NCBI GenBank assembly: GCA_947683425.1
Contig: CANTUQ010000108.1
Location: 806,001-870,000 of the forward strand
DNA length: 64,000 nucleotides
From: Excoecaria cochinchinensis
Lineage: Eukaryota; Streptophyta; Magnoliopsida; Malpighiales; Euphorbiaceae
Direction: 5' to 3'
The notes under the pieces are model-generated. The model saw nothing but the letters and a program-made list of their open reading frames with translations, was not told the origin of the DNA and did no database searches. The position numbers and the translations under genes were made by a program. Positions 1 to 13,900 of this stretch are shown in pieces. Numbering within the stretch: the stretch's first letter is position 1; each line of letters opens with the position of its first letter.

Positions 1-335
1 GGTACATATTTCTTATCCTATTACCAAATTTAAAGCACATAACTTTATTCATAAATTAATTTTAAGATGTCAAACGTATAATATATTATCAACACTCTTA
101 CAAACAATCATCAACACCACATGCGTATGATGCGTGCATATAGAATAAATGTAACTATGTCAAAACATTATTACTATTACATGTCTTGCACATTTCCATA
201 TATTTGCATATATACATGACTACTAAATCATCAAAGATTCATATTTCCATAATGGCCTTTTAACATATTTCTCTTGATAATATGCTTACATTTTCCCAAA
301 AGGAGTGAATAACGGAGGATACAGAACAGAACAAA

Positions 336-515
336 GGGTACCCGTAAGTACATTGCACATATCATGTTAACATATCACTCACAAAGGTGACCTAAATGGG
401 GCCGGATAATGACCCAAATGGGGCCTGAATAACGACCCAAATGGGGCCAATAGTACTTAACAAAGGGCTGCAGCATCAAAGGTCCCTATAGGCATGCCTA
501 TCTATCCAGTACCCG
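336..515 (-). other. multi-hairpin LTR domain (partial)
   Basis: Contains two to three near-repeats of a GACCC-AAAT-GGGGCC hairpin unit (391-446), a GGGTACCC palindrome near 338, the conserved GGGCTGCAGC and the GGCATGCC palindrome beside CTATCC. The same order, reversed, occurs in the complete LTRs of R1, N1, N2 and S1. Confidence 0.6.
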
Positions 516-769
516 GTCAAAATTAGGCTTCCAATCATATTAATTTACATATTAATAGTACTTGCAATAATAACTTATATATCATATTTATAGTCATTTG
601 TTATATATAAAAACTTATATTATACACTTTCAGTCATATTTATGCTCATATCAACCATATTAGCATCAAAAACACTTTCACATCTGGACCATACTTTCCT
701 ATGACCATATATAATCATGTCATATGCATATAAACTCATATCACTAACTCATGCTTTAACACATAATCG

Positions 770-1122
<353 letters not shown>

Positions 1123-3621
1123 CATAATAGTGAATTCAATCACAATTCATTCATTGCTATTCATGCATAGGTCCAAATTCATGTCCAATTCCTAATATAA
1201 ACTATTAATAATTATAACATTTATATGTAAATCTTTTTATACTCCATTATACTCTCTTCCAATATTGCAATTAGAATAACTTCCATTCACACATGAACAC
1301 CATTACCGTTAACCAGTCTTACAAACATTAAATCACATGAAATACTTTTAATTCATGTCATGCCAACACATAACCAATTATTTGAATGTCAATTTATCAC
1401 TCAAGTACTTTTTTTTATTATGCCAACATGTACAATATTAATTAAAAATATATATATATATATATTTCTTGTGCTCTTATCATACTGTAGATCTTTTACT
1501 TGTATAGCTATAACATATAAACTTTTCATGCTATCATGAGCACATGTTTAATAAACTCATTTAATGCCAATAAACCAATATTTGTGAATACCACACATAT
1601 GCATATAATGCTATTACATAATTGACAATCAAGTATAATATACATTTTCTATATGAATCTCTATAGAGCCATGTTCATACATATCTTGTTCATCTACCTA
1701 TAATTATAAATCTTTTGTTCATATCATTAAAACATGTAGACTTTACTTCTAGCTATGTATATGTATTCTATAGTTTCATACTTTATTAACGCATGAGTTA
1801 CTATATATATACCATAAGAATAGTTTCTCTTATTCCAAAGTATTTCTTTACTGTACTCTATCATTTATATACATATAGCATTACATTAGCATTTATTTCT
1901 TTACTATATTATTATTTTTATATTCATAACATACCATAATTTATTTATCTATAACTATAAACAAATATCACATGGTCATTTTCGTGTATTCTATCATTTT
2001 AATCATTACTATTAATTATTTAATAACCAACATATAATTTCCTTATCGAAATTATACTCATTTAATCTCTATTCACATACATTTCACAGGAAATTTATAT
2101 GTATATTCATTTAATTACATTCATTTATGCAAAAAACTCATTTGAGTAATAATTCACTTGTTAAAAATTCTGATTTTTAGAAATCACATAGTGGTGAGGA
2201 ATTCCTAACCACTGTGAGGGTCAAACGGAAAGCAAATGGTAGAAACCAGAATACATTTACACTGTGGTGAGGACATCTTGCCCACCATGAGGGTCACTAC
2301 ACGGGAAGCAGAAAAGCCTGACCGCCATATGGATTAACATGACAACTATATTTCCTACCTGGAACACGATTACACGTTGTTTGGACTATCTAACCACCGC
2401 GTGACCTTGCAGAATTGCTTCGTTATATAGGGTATAATTCATCCTCTAACTTTACCTGTATTTTTGAACCTATAAACAACATTTTCAGACCAAACAACTT
2501 GCTTATCAATTGATCCTTACAATTTTAACTTTCCATTAACACCAATTTCACATCATTTAGATCAATATACACTGAATTAAGCTCTATGGAATAGTAATAG
2601 GTCGATTTGAACCAGTATTACAGTTTGCTCTCTTTTACCCCTAGATTTGAAGACCTTAGAGTTATATTAAGCCATGGTCTCTTCTTATCATTTGTAGATC
2701 ATTATCTTAAGAAAATATTCTAATTGATTTCAGTTCATTTGGAGCTCTACAAATTGAATTATACTCAAAACATCCGAACTGACACTGTAGCATCGATATA
2801 CATATTTTTGATTCTATTAGCTATAGAGATCTTTCCCTCCAATTCATACATATCCACCTTCATCTTATTCCTCTAAAGCTCAATTTCATTCAATTATACT
2901 ATAACTACCTATAACACAGTTTACGTTTACACATAGGCACATATGAGAGAAAATAAGTTCCCAAACTTAGATTGTGATTCCACCTTCTTTAAGCTTGTTC
3001 CAATTATGCTTTCCCTTCCTCCAGCTCTTGGTTGATACATCTCAATTCATACACATAAAAAAATCCCATAACAATATTAAACATCTTCATCTCCCAGCAA
3101 TTTATTCAATAAAAATGAAAAATGGAGGAAATGATGAGAATAGAAATTATACTCACCAAATTATAGGCAATTTGAATGCAATTACAAAATATCATCCTTC
3201 CTTTTTCAATGAAAATCATAATTGCATGTTAAAAAAAAGAGAGATTGGCATGGGATGAAGATGAGGATTCCAAATTTCTCCTCATCTACCAACCTCAGCT
3301 CCCCCTTTTATACTCACAATTCACTATATAGATTCTAGAGAACCACATGCCTCCATCTAATTGGTTCTTCTCAATAATTCACTTTTAAATCCCTCTTTTC
3401 CCTTTTTCTTCACACATTGGGCACCTAATTTAACTTATACTTATGTAATGGCCACTAAATTAATTTTTTAATGCAATTCAAATCATAATTAGCAAATTTT
3501 CAACTTACCGCACTTACATTTTATCATTTTTAATGCATACACTACTAACACAGACACATTCGATACTTTACTTTTCCAGAACATGTCTAATTACAATTAG
3601 GGGGTATTTTTGGTCATTACA

Positions 3622-5066
3622 AATATTGTTATTTATGTGAGGTTTTGGTTGTGAATTAGTTGAAGAACTTAGTAGAAAAAGGAAGGGAAAGGAGAAGACA
3701 CAAGCTTGAGCAAGTTTGAAGGAGTTTTGCTGAAAATCGGGTTTGGGAATTTCTTACATGTTTTTGTATATGTATGATTGATTTGGAAGGGTTTATACAA
3801 TATAATAAGTACGAATTTATTGTAGGAGTGTTGGATTGATAATGAATTGGTCAAATTTATGGGTAGATATCTTAGGGATTGATTTTTGGTAAACCTCTGT
3901 TAGAGGTTCATTAGAACCAATTTTTGTATTTTGGCCATAATTTGGCCTATTGACCTCCAAATAAAGTGATTCTAATTGGAAGAGAACCATAAGACAAGGA
4001 CCTACCAATCTTAAGAAGAAACCAAGACTTAATTTAGTCTTTAATGGACCTGAAAAGGAGATTGAGTGTCTAGACTTGATGTTGTTCTTGTAAAGAGAGC
4101 AGCTTTTGTTCCTTAAGGAAAATATCCTAAATTATAAGCCTATATTGCATGAATTTAGTGTTATAATAAACTTAAGACATATCAAAACAATTATGAAGAA
4201 GGGGCTTTTGCCCAAAAATGCCTTTTGCTAGTTTAAAATCCTTAGATAAAATGGACTTGAAAATTTGCTAGTTTCAGTGCCAAAAATAACATGGTTACAC
4301 GGTCATAAGGATTTCCTACCCACCGTCTAACAATCCTCACCACCATGTAAAATGGTTCTATCCAGCAAGATTTGCTTTTAAAATGGTCCACACGGTGGTC
4401 AGGATTTCTTAGCCACAGTGTAAATGTATCTGCCTACCGTGTGGTCTTTCCTGCCCACTATGTAACATTCTTCACCACCGTGTAAATAGATTCTAGACTA
4501 AAAGTCCATAATTGTTGCAACCCACATGGTGGTCAATAATTTCTTCTAGCAATTTTATAAGTGAGTTTTTCTCACAAAATCGAACTCGAACTTCACCAAA
4601 AATTCCTAAACTTGTCAAACATGTTTTTAATGACATGTAACAAATATGTACATGTCTAATATCTGAATGCATGAAATTATTCATGTCAATACAATTTGTA
4701 AATTAATGTTATAAATGATATTTATTGATTAGCATAACTCAGAATATTAAGGCAAGTGCTCTAGATTGTATGAAATGCATATCCGACCATAAATTATCAA
4801 GTATGAATGTTATCGGAATGGAATAGCTTTGAAATGATAGAAAATGCATGATTGCCCTTGAACAATATATGTATATATTATTTTGAATATGGTAATTTAA
4901 TAAAGGAAATGTATGCCAATTTATTATTAAACTACCGAGAATGATAGCAAATAACCTTACGTGACTATAAATGACCTGGCATGCACTTCTGATTATCAAT
5001 AAAGATGATATGCATATATTGTACATGAAATTACTTGCAAACAATTAGGCAAACATTGCATATATA
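3622..5066 (+). mobile_element. L2: fragment of an S1-like LTR
   Basis: Non-coding. It holds the GGTTTGGGAAT motif that follows the intron-like segment in the other LTRs (near 3740), a series of CACGGTGG...CCACCGTG inverted repeats (about 4290-4525), and a stretch near 4565-4640 that resembles S1 near 39600-39660 (leader reading CGAACTC...TTCACC...AAATTCCTA against GAACCCGC...TACACC...AACTTTCTAG). It stops at 5066, where sequence matching Z LTR2 (from 28431) begins without a recognisable LTR terminus, so the right edge looks like a deletion or recombination junction. Its left edge is the insertion site of L1. Confidence 0.55.
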
Positions 5067-5761
5067 TGAGCAAAATGCAAATGAAAGTAATAATGTGAGG
5101 GTTAAACCGTAATTTACTTGTCAAATAAGTAAATAGGTGTACAATGACACTGATTAAGATTTAGTAAGTAATCTAAATGAAATTAAGGAATTAATTAGAG
5201 TAAGATGCATTATAGAAGTATAAGAAGTGAAACGAAGTGAATGAAGTGAGTGTATTAAGAGAAATGTATTATAATGTAAAATGTATTAGTTAAAGTAAAT
5301 TAAGTGGAAGAATTGAAACGCAGAAATTTAAGAGTTAAAGGAGTCGAATGATTAGTTAGAAGAAATGAAGCTAAAGTTAATTGAAAAGAAGAAAAGTTAG
5401 AGGATGGGATTGGTGACAAATGTTAAAGTGAAGATTAAATGAGTAATAAGTCAAAGAGTAAGTTTAAAGGGCCAAATTGGAAATGTTACAAGTAAGGAAG
5501 TAAGTGATGAGTAGAAAGTAGAAAGATAGTGTAAAAATCGTAATAAAAGTAGTGTAAAAATCGTAATTAGAGTGCAACGAAAGGTAAATTAAGAGATTTA
5601 AAAACAATGAGGGACTAGATAATAATGTGACTTTGTTTAGTCTAAGAGTGAAGACTAATGTGATGTGCATGTATGTGTATGTAAGTTAGAATTGGAAATA
5701 TTTAGATTCGTAATCACCACTGAGCGTATTTAATGCTCAGCAAATAGTTTATTTGACTGCG
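5067..5761 (+). mobile_element. Z LTR1, left part
   Basis: Matches Z LTR2 closely: 5067-5258 against 28431-28618, then 5259-5761 against 42132-42610. Non-coding and A-rich on this strand. Near the end is the hairpin CTGAGC...GCTCAG (5720-5740), the Z version of the CTAAGCG/CGCTTAG hairpin of other families. It is interrupted at 5761 by P1; the duplication is CTGCG (5757-5761) and CTGCA (25358-25362), one mismatch. Confidence 0.85.
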
Positions 5762-7224
5762 TGTAACACCTCTTACCCATACGTAGGAAAACTCATCCGC
5801 GAAGGGAGAGGGAACCCGTACAAACAAGGGTGTCGCCCAACAAAGCAATACACTTTACATATACAAATATCCAAATAACAGATGAAACAAAAACTTTAAA
5901 ACTTTAAAACCATACATTGATATCAAAAGGGTCATTACAAAATATTTTGTACATAAACTGATATTACAAAAATTTCCATCTTCCCAAAATACATAGCGGA
6001 AGCATTACAAAAGAATAAATACAATAAGAGAGCCCAAAATATTACAAAAAGAACTTAGATACAAAACTAAGCTATATAACACTTCAATCCTTCTGTGTTG
6101 GCTGGACCTGTAGAGTCTCCCAAAAACTCGAATCCTTCCGCACCTGCACGGATGAAACACCCGTGCTAAGTGATAACGCTTAGTGGGGAAAACACACAAT
6201 AATATGAACGGCCATTCACAATGGTCGTTAAGGCAGAACACACACAACATGGCACAAGCTTATAATCACATATATTAAATCATAGCTTGATCATTATCAA
6301 TTATAAAACGCCTGCTGACTCACAATAGCGGATAACTAGTGAACACATTGGGGTACCCTGAGGGTACAATCAAAAAGCAACATCTTTAATTTTCTCATTC
6401 AAAACATTTTCACATTGGAGGATCTTAAACAAGATCCGAACACATTGAGGATCGCGAGGATCCAAACGGGGACCTAATCAGGGTCTAGAACACATTGGGG
6501 CTGCAGCTACTGAACTCTATTTGGCATGCCTAACTATCCACTAATTTGACTCTTGCAGACCATGCATAATTCATCAAATCATATTCATATTGTTCATAAA
6601 ATCATCCATGCATAAGTCCAATAACATAACAAGTTCGGAAAATAAATATAGAAAGCACAAAAGAAAACTCATTTTGAAAACAGGAGGTATTGCTCTCTCG
6701 ATGGCTATTACACTTGCGACAGGGGCAAGGCTCCCTGAGCGCCGCACTCGCGACATGCCTCTCGCTCGCGCACAAAGAAGCAGATCGGCTTCTGTCGTGC
6801 TCACAACAGAAAGCGCCTAAAATTGCAATCGCGATCGCGCGCGCGCTCGCGGCAACACTCTGTTGCAGTCACAACAGTACGCAAGATGCTACAGCTTGGC
6901 AGAACAAAGCTCAGCCTACTGTGAGAGTTAAAATCCTCGAGCTCTGTTGCGCGCACTACAGAGTTGCATTTTCCAGTTGTCCAACAATTCTGCAGAAATC
7001 CAACTCCTCAAAAAATCATACCCATCCACAAAACAACCCAAAACATCACCATAACTCAAGTCAAGCATTCAAATCATCATAAACAACACAAAACCAAACT
7101 TTTATGTCAAAATCACAATTAAATTATGCAATTAGCACAATCAAAATCTTTAATTAAACAAACTAGAAATCCTACTTCAAAACTTCAATCAAAAGCATAT
7201 TATGGTTCAATACACCACATCCAA
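5762..7224 (-). mobile_element. P1: LTR (minus strand), left part
   Basis: Starts TGTAACACC, the reverse complement of an LTR end GGTGTTACA, just after the CTGCG duplication. Modules seen, reversed: CACGGG/CCCGTG and CTAAG/CGCTTAG hairpins (6138-6188), the GGCCATT-CAC-AATGG hairpin (about 6209), a degenerate multi-hairpin domain (6311-6558) and a CpG-rich palindrome stretch (6690-6970). ORFs at 6574-7082 arise from that CpG-rich stretch and are not genes. The LTR is cut at 7224 by M1; its other end survives at 25300-25357. Confidence 0.82.
6138..6188 (-). other. twin-hairpin LTR module
   Basis: On the minus strand, CCCCACTAAGCGTTATCACTTAG is followed by a CACGGG...CCGTG hairpin and GCAGGTGCGGAAGG. 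One base of the first stem has changed (G-T wobble). Confidence 0.75.
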
Positions 7225-7846
7225 TGTAGCGCCCCATACCCTTATATGATACGGATACCGGATCCTACAACACTGAACTGACACACACTCTAACACTTTA
7301 CATTCCGATTACTTAACTGTTCATTTTAATTTGATTAACCTAATTAAATTAATCAAGTTATTAAATAGACAATTAATTAAAACCGGTAAATTTTTTTTTT
7401 AATAGTACCGTATACATGAATAGTACTGTATACATGAATAGTACCGTATGTATAATACTGTATGAATAATACTATATGAATATTCAACTTAAGTCTATTA
7501 ATACTTATTAATTAATTATCAAACTTAATATTTACTATTTTTAATTCACAATTAACTATACCGATTGACCTATAACTGTCTAAGTTACTATTCATCTGTT
7601 CAATTTTCCTTTAACTTGAATATCTATATTTTACTTTACAAATTGTATTAACTTAATTTCTACGAATTATTAGGCGTGCTCAGACAAATATAGTACAGAC
7701 AACTATATTAATCTTTTACAGTCCAAAACCCAAAAGCAGTATTATAAGACATATACATGCCAAAATCTTAACATACTTAATATTCTAAATAATATCTTCC
7801 ATACCACTTCCAAAGTTTGAGGTATGCACTGCTCCAAAACTCTTAC

Positions 7847-7908
7847 GGAGTACCTACACGCAGTCAAATAAAACTACGTGTTGAGCATTAAATATGCCCA
7901 GTGGTGAT
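7847..7908 (-). other. twin-hairpin LTR module, M1 version
   Basis: On the minus strand TGGGC...GCTCA pairs with one G-U, followed by CACGTAGT...ACTGCGTG and GTAGGTAC. The layout matches Z (42569-42626) and, with different stem bases, the R1/N1/S1 families. Confidence 0.65.
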
Positions 7909-10602
7909 TGCAATTCAATAAATTTCCACTTACTTAAATTTTCATGCATAATAATATTCACATAAATAATATCATTTAATATTCATAAATAAACATATTT
8001 AATTTAATTCCCAACTAGGCATGCAATATTACATGTAATTATTTTTCAATTTCATAATTGGGCAATTACACAATTAACACATAAATAATCTTATTACCAT
8101 TTTACCTTTAACTTAAGGCAATATTTCATTTTAATTTCAATAATATTACAATTATGCCACTATTTTAATTAGTTTTACTGACATTACAATTTTATCTTTA
8201 GTTTATATGCTAAATTACAGTTTTACCCTCCAATTATTATTTTCATGCCAAATTACATTTTTACCCGTATAAAGTTGCCAATTTTCATATTTAACCATTT
8301 ATTTACATTTTTACCCTTATTAATCATCCTCAATACACATATGCAAAAAATTACAATTTTGCCCTCAAACCTTTTTTTTAATAATATTTATGCCTTTTTT
8401 CCACATAAATATTATTTTATTCACATTTTAACCATTTTAATCTTATTTTTACAATTATGCCCCTGTAACACACTAGCAGACTCTATATATAGGATAAACG
8501 AGACGTGAATTCCAGAAGTTCACAGAAATACCAGCGGAGTCCTATGGGACCACCACTGTCTTTTAATACAAAACAATATAATTCAGATATTCAGATACAA
8601 AAGTAGGACTATCATTGGGCTACTAAAAAGTGAGTCGCCATGCTCACACCCACAGTCTTATGTCCCTATGGCATGCCAACATATCCTGAACTGGACTTGA
8701 CTACCAGATTACTACACAGGACAATATTATTTTATTTTCCACATTATTAATGTGATATACATATTTTTCATGGTATATCATCATAATAATTTATTCTTTT
8801 TCAAACCATTTCATCATTTCACATGTGATTATCATCATTATATCATCACATGTCATGTAAAATTATTATTTCATCATGGTATACATGCATACATACATAC
8901 ATGCATACGGACCACATACCAATTTATTTACATTAATTCTCTTTATCAATTTTATCATTTAATTAGGCCAATTTCATGATATATAACATCACCATACCAT
9001 CAATTTCCATGAAAACACATAAAAATCATGACTTTACACATGACATACATTTGGCCATACATGTATCACATGCCTCATGGTATTTTCACATGCTTTAACA
9101 CATACCATACATTAGGTCACATGCCAAATACCATAGATCCATCATAATTATACATAAAAGATCATGAAAACACATGAAAATCACATAAATCACATTCGGC
9201 CAAAGAAGGAACTTTTCACACAAAATTTATTTCTTCAATTTAATCATCCATACCAATATTTTTAACATCTCTAAGCATGAATATCATGTTATTTTAATTA
9301 AACATACATAAATCACATACTTTCTTCACAAATGGAACCTAAATTCATGCTTTTACCATGGAATTAAATGGAATTTGCAATCACAAATGTTAAATCCATG
9401 TATTATACTTCTCAATTATACTTTTCTTTGCCCTTAGCTTGCTTAGAGGTTCCTTCACCTATTGGACATAATTATGTCCAAACACAAAAAATAAGATTTA
9501 ATCAAATCTGAGCTTCCTTTCAAAAATCAAACTGCATAAACGTCTTATTAACATCTTAGACTACCCTTATGAACCTTAAAACCAAATTAAAATAACTTAA
9601 ATCACTTACCTCAATTTTACACCTAAACTTCAAGTCTAGATTTCACTCACTTTTACTTCTCCAAATGAAATTATGAGACCACCAATGGATTCTAGAGCGG
9701 CTGTGTTACGTTGGAAAGGTTTGATCTTGAGGTGAGATAAAGAAGAAATGAAAGAAAAATGACAGAGAAGAGAGGAAAAACCATTCGGCAAAGAGAGGAA
9801 GAAGAGGGAGCTGAAAAAAATGAAATCCAAGGGAATTTCCAGATTTTTGAAGGCTTTTATATGGGTCCAATTGGATCCAACCAGGTCCAACCAAAGTGGT
9901 TGAGCCGATTTGGCCCAATTTTCATTTTTTTGGTCATTTTACACTGTTTTGGTGAAATTTAATGTTCCTGAATTCATTTTCACTACCACAAAATTCCATC
10001 ATTCTTAGAATATTAAAAGTATTCTCCCTACAAAATTTCAGCTCAATCAGAGTTTATTTGTGGTCCCGTTCACTTAAACCGGTCCAATTTGGTTCAATCT
10101 GGTTTTACCGTAAAACATAATTCTAATGATGTCAAAAATTTCTAAAAAGTATTCTAAGCCTTTTATACTCTTACAGTAGACCATTTTATCCACTCTAACT
10201 ATTTATAGAAATTGGGTCAAAGTTCAGTCAAACCTTGGTTCAATTGAATCGAACCAGAGAAACTTTAGACTGAATTTCGGAAGCCTATTTGATCTCGTTT
10301 TTACACGAAAATTACACCATTATACTAGATTTTTCATTCTCTTTCTAATGGTGAAAAAAAATATTTTTGGGTACTACTCATCCCGGAGTCACGATTTTGT
10401 GGGCCCACAGTTACTATTCACGGACCCACAGTCACTATTCACAGACCAGTCAAAGATACTGTCACTATGCAATGGGACCCAGTGGTGATGATGATTTTGC
10501 TAACCAACTGATGATGTTCCACTTTACGGGACATAATTACTATTTATCATCATGGTATTAGTGATGTCATCGCTGATGTCATCATGGCCAACTTTTACTA
10601 TT

Positions 10603-10735
10603 CAGTGGGTCCCACCTGGGCCCACTTTTAATGTTCAGTGGGTCCCACCTGGGCCTACTTTTACTGTTCAATGGGTTCCACCTGGGCCCACTTTTCACTT
10701 TTCAGTGGGTCCCACCTAGGCCCACTTTTCACCGA
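10603..10735 (-). promoter_or_regulatory. four tandem 33-bp units with TCP-type GTGGGTCCCAC sites
   Basis: Four head-to-tail units of about 33 bp. Three contain an exact GTGGGTCCCAC palindrome (10605-10615, 10638-10648, 10705-10715) and one is mutated (ATGGGTTCCAC). Each is followed by CCTGGGCCCAC or a close variant. They lie about 210-340 bp inside the 5' end of this LTR, where U3 promoter elements are expected. GTGGGNCCCAC is the known class I TCP binding consensus; use as an enhancer is inferred. Confidence 0.6.
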
Positions 10736-10945
10736 AGTAAATACTTTTGCTTACTGTTTCGGCCATTTCGAACTCGTTTGACTTCCGATTGACACGAAAT
10801 TTACGCTTACGGTCTTGTATTGACGAGTTCTATCCAACGGTCCAATAAAATAGTTTTCAATTTTGGGAAGTACTATTTATCCCGGAAGCACTATTCACTC
10901 TAAAAATATACTATGTACGACTAACCCGTTATTGGGGCTATTACA

Positions 10946-10960
10946 ATCTCCCCTACAAAT
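10946..10960 (-). other. M1 polypurine tract
   Basis: On the minus strand a GTAGGGGAGAT tract directly abuts the 3' LTR start TGTAATAGCC, the normal site for plus-strand priming. Confidence 0.8.
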
Positions 10961-13900
10961 TAGAAATTTCGTCCTCCAAATTTACCTGAATTGAAGAGCT
11001 GGGGATACTGTTGTCTCGTGGTCTCTTCTGGTTCCCACGTGGCTTCCTCGACATTGTGGTGATTCCAGAGAATCTTCACCAGTGGGATCTATTTGTGCCT
11101 GAGCTGCTTCACTTCTCTAGCCAAGATCTTCACTGGATACTCCTCATAAGTCACGTCTGGCTGAACTCGAACTTCTTCATGCTTGATGACATGACCGGGG
11201 TCTGAACGATACCTTCGAAGCATAGAGACGTGGAAGATATCATGAATCTTCTCTAACTCTTGTGGAAGCTTCAGTCTGTAAGCTACTGGTCCAACTCGCT
11301 GAATAATTTCATAAGGGCAAATGAATCTCGAACTCAGCTTGCCTTTCTTTCCAAATCTCAGAATCTTCTTCCATGGAGAAACTTTCAGAAATACTTTATC
11401 TCCCACTTGAAACTCTATATCTTTCCTCTTCGGATCTGTATAGGACTTCTGTCGATCCATGGCTTCTTTCAATTTGTCTTTAATCACTCGAACCTTTTTT
11501 TCCGTTTCTCTAATTAGATCTGACCCCACAATCTTACTCTCACTGAGCTCTGTCTAATAAAGAGGGGTTCTGCACTTTTTACCATACAAAGCTTCATACG
11601 GAGCCATCTTGATACAAGTCTGATAACTGTTGTTGTAGGCGAATTCTGCTAAAGTCAAGTACTGCTCCCAACGGTTACCAAACTCAAGGATGCAACATCT
11701 CAACATATCTTCCAGAATCTGAATCACACGCTCAGATTGTCCATCAGTCTGAGGGTGGAAAGCTGTACTGAAATGTAATCTGGTTCCCAAAGGTTCCTGA
11801 AGTCTCTTCCAAAACTGAGAAGTGAATCTCGGATCACGATCTGAAATGATGGAGGAAGGAACTCCATGCAGTCTTACAATCTCACTAATGTACAACTCTG
11901 CCAGCTTGGACAACGAATAATCCATTCTGATAGGTAGGAAGTGAGCTGATTTAGTGAGTCGATCAACAATTACCCAAACTGCATCATGTTTATTTCTCGA
12001 GAGAGGAAACCCCGACACAAAATCCATGGTTATCCTATCCCATTTCCATTCAGGAATGACAATAGGCTGAAGTAAACCTGAAGGAACTTGATGTTCTGCC
12101 TTGACTTGCTGACAAATCAGACACTTACCCACAAATTCTGTCACATCATGTTTCATGCCTGGCCACCAATAAAGCATTTTCAAATCCTGATACATCTTGT
12201 TATAATCAGGATGCATAGCAAAGCTGCTATGATGAGCTTCTGAGAGAATATCCTTTCTCAGATCAGCTTGATCAAGAACACACATTCTCTGTTTGTAATA
12301 TAACCCACCATCTGAACCCAATGAATAATCACTGACATGGCCATCTTTCACCTGAGACATAATGGTAAACAACCGATCATCTTGCTTCTGAGCATCTTTC
12401 ACTTGCTGGAGAAAATTTGGCTTAACTTGCATTTCTGCAATCAAAGCTCCATCATCTGATAAGTCCAGACTAATATTCACAGCCCGTAGAGAAGCCATGA
12501 ACTTCCTACTGAGAGCATTAGCTACAATGTTAGCTTTACCAGGATGATAGTCGATGAAGCACTCATAGTCTTTGATCAATTCAAGCCAACATCTCTGCCT
12601 CAAGTTAAGCTCCTTCTGAGTAAGCAAATACTTCAGACTCTTGTGATCAGTGTAGATGTAGCATCTCTCACCATAGAGATAATGTCTCCAAATCTTCAAT
12701 GCAAATACAATTGCTGCTAACTCAAGATCATGAGTAGGGTATTTCTTCTCATGAGTCTTAAGCTGTTAAGAGGCATAAGCAATCACCTTGCCTTCCTGCA
12801 TCAATACACAACCCAATCCATTTCTGGAAGCATCACTGAAGACCACAAAATCCTTGTCAGATTCAGGTTGTACTAACACTGGAGCTTCAGTCAGCATACA
12901 CTTAAGCTTCTCAAAGCTCTCTTAACATTTATCTAACCATTCAAACTTGACATTCTTTTGCAATAACTTGGTTAAAGGAGATGCAATCGAAGAGAAACCC
13001 TTGACGAACCTTCTGTAATAACTGGCCAAGCAAAGAAAACTCCTAATCTCGGTTACATTCTTGGGTGTCTTCCACTGAAGGATCGCTTTAATCTTGTTAG
13101 GATCAACTTTAATACCCTCTTTTGATACCACGTGACCCAAAAATGATACCTCATCCAACTAGAATTCACATTTATTGAACTTGGCATAAAGCTGCTTATC
13201 TCTTAGAGTCTGCAGAACAATCCTCAAATGCACATCATGCTCCTTTGGAGTCTTTGAATACACCAAAATATCATCGATGAAAACAACAACAAACTGGTCC
13301 AAGTAAGGGTGGGAAACCCTATTCATCAGATCCATAAAAGCTGCAAGAGCATTTGTCAATCCAAAAGGCATGACCATGAACTCATAATGACCATATCTGG
13401 TGCGGAAAGCTGTCTTAGGCACATCTGACTCTTTAATCTTTAGTTGATGGTAGCTCGATCTTAAGTCAATCTTGGAAAACACGCTCGCACCTTTCAACTG
13501 ATCAAACAAATCATCAATCCGAGGCAGTGGATACTTGTTCTTTATGGTGACATTATTCAGCTGTTTATAATCAATACATAACCGAAGTGACCCATCCTTC
13601 TTTTTCACAAAGAGGACTGGTGCTCCCCAAGGTGAAACACTTGGTCTGATGAAGCCTTTGTCAATTAATTCTTGCAACTGAATTTTCAATTCTCTCAGTT
13701 CTGAAGGTGCCATTCTGTAAGGAGCAATAGAGATAGGTGCAGTACTAGGTACAAAGTCAATAGTAAACTCTAACTCTCTATCAGGTGGCAGTCCTGGAAG
13801 TTCTTCAGGAAAAACATCCTGAAACTCCCGAACAGTGGGCACATCTGAAGCCTTAAGTTCATCCTTTTTAGCCTTCATTGCATAGCACAAGTAGGCTACA

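Larger units (their letters stand above)
7225..10945 (-). repeat. M1 3' LTR (about 3.7 kb)
   Basis: Bounded by TGTAGCGCCCC (plus strand, 7225) and ...GGGGCTATTACA (10945), read on the minus strand as TGTAATAGCCCC...GGGGCGCTACA. No coding capacity. Modules on the minus strand: U3-like end with tandem GTGGGTCCCAC units (10603-10735), hairpin-forming region about 8530-8710 (for example GTGAG...CTCAC near 8630 and the TGGCATGCCA palindrome near 8678), and the CTGGGC/GCTCA plus CACGTAGT/ACTGCGTG hairpins at 7847-7908. Confidence 0.88.
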
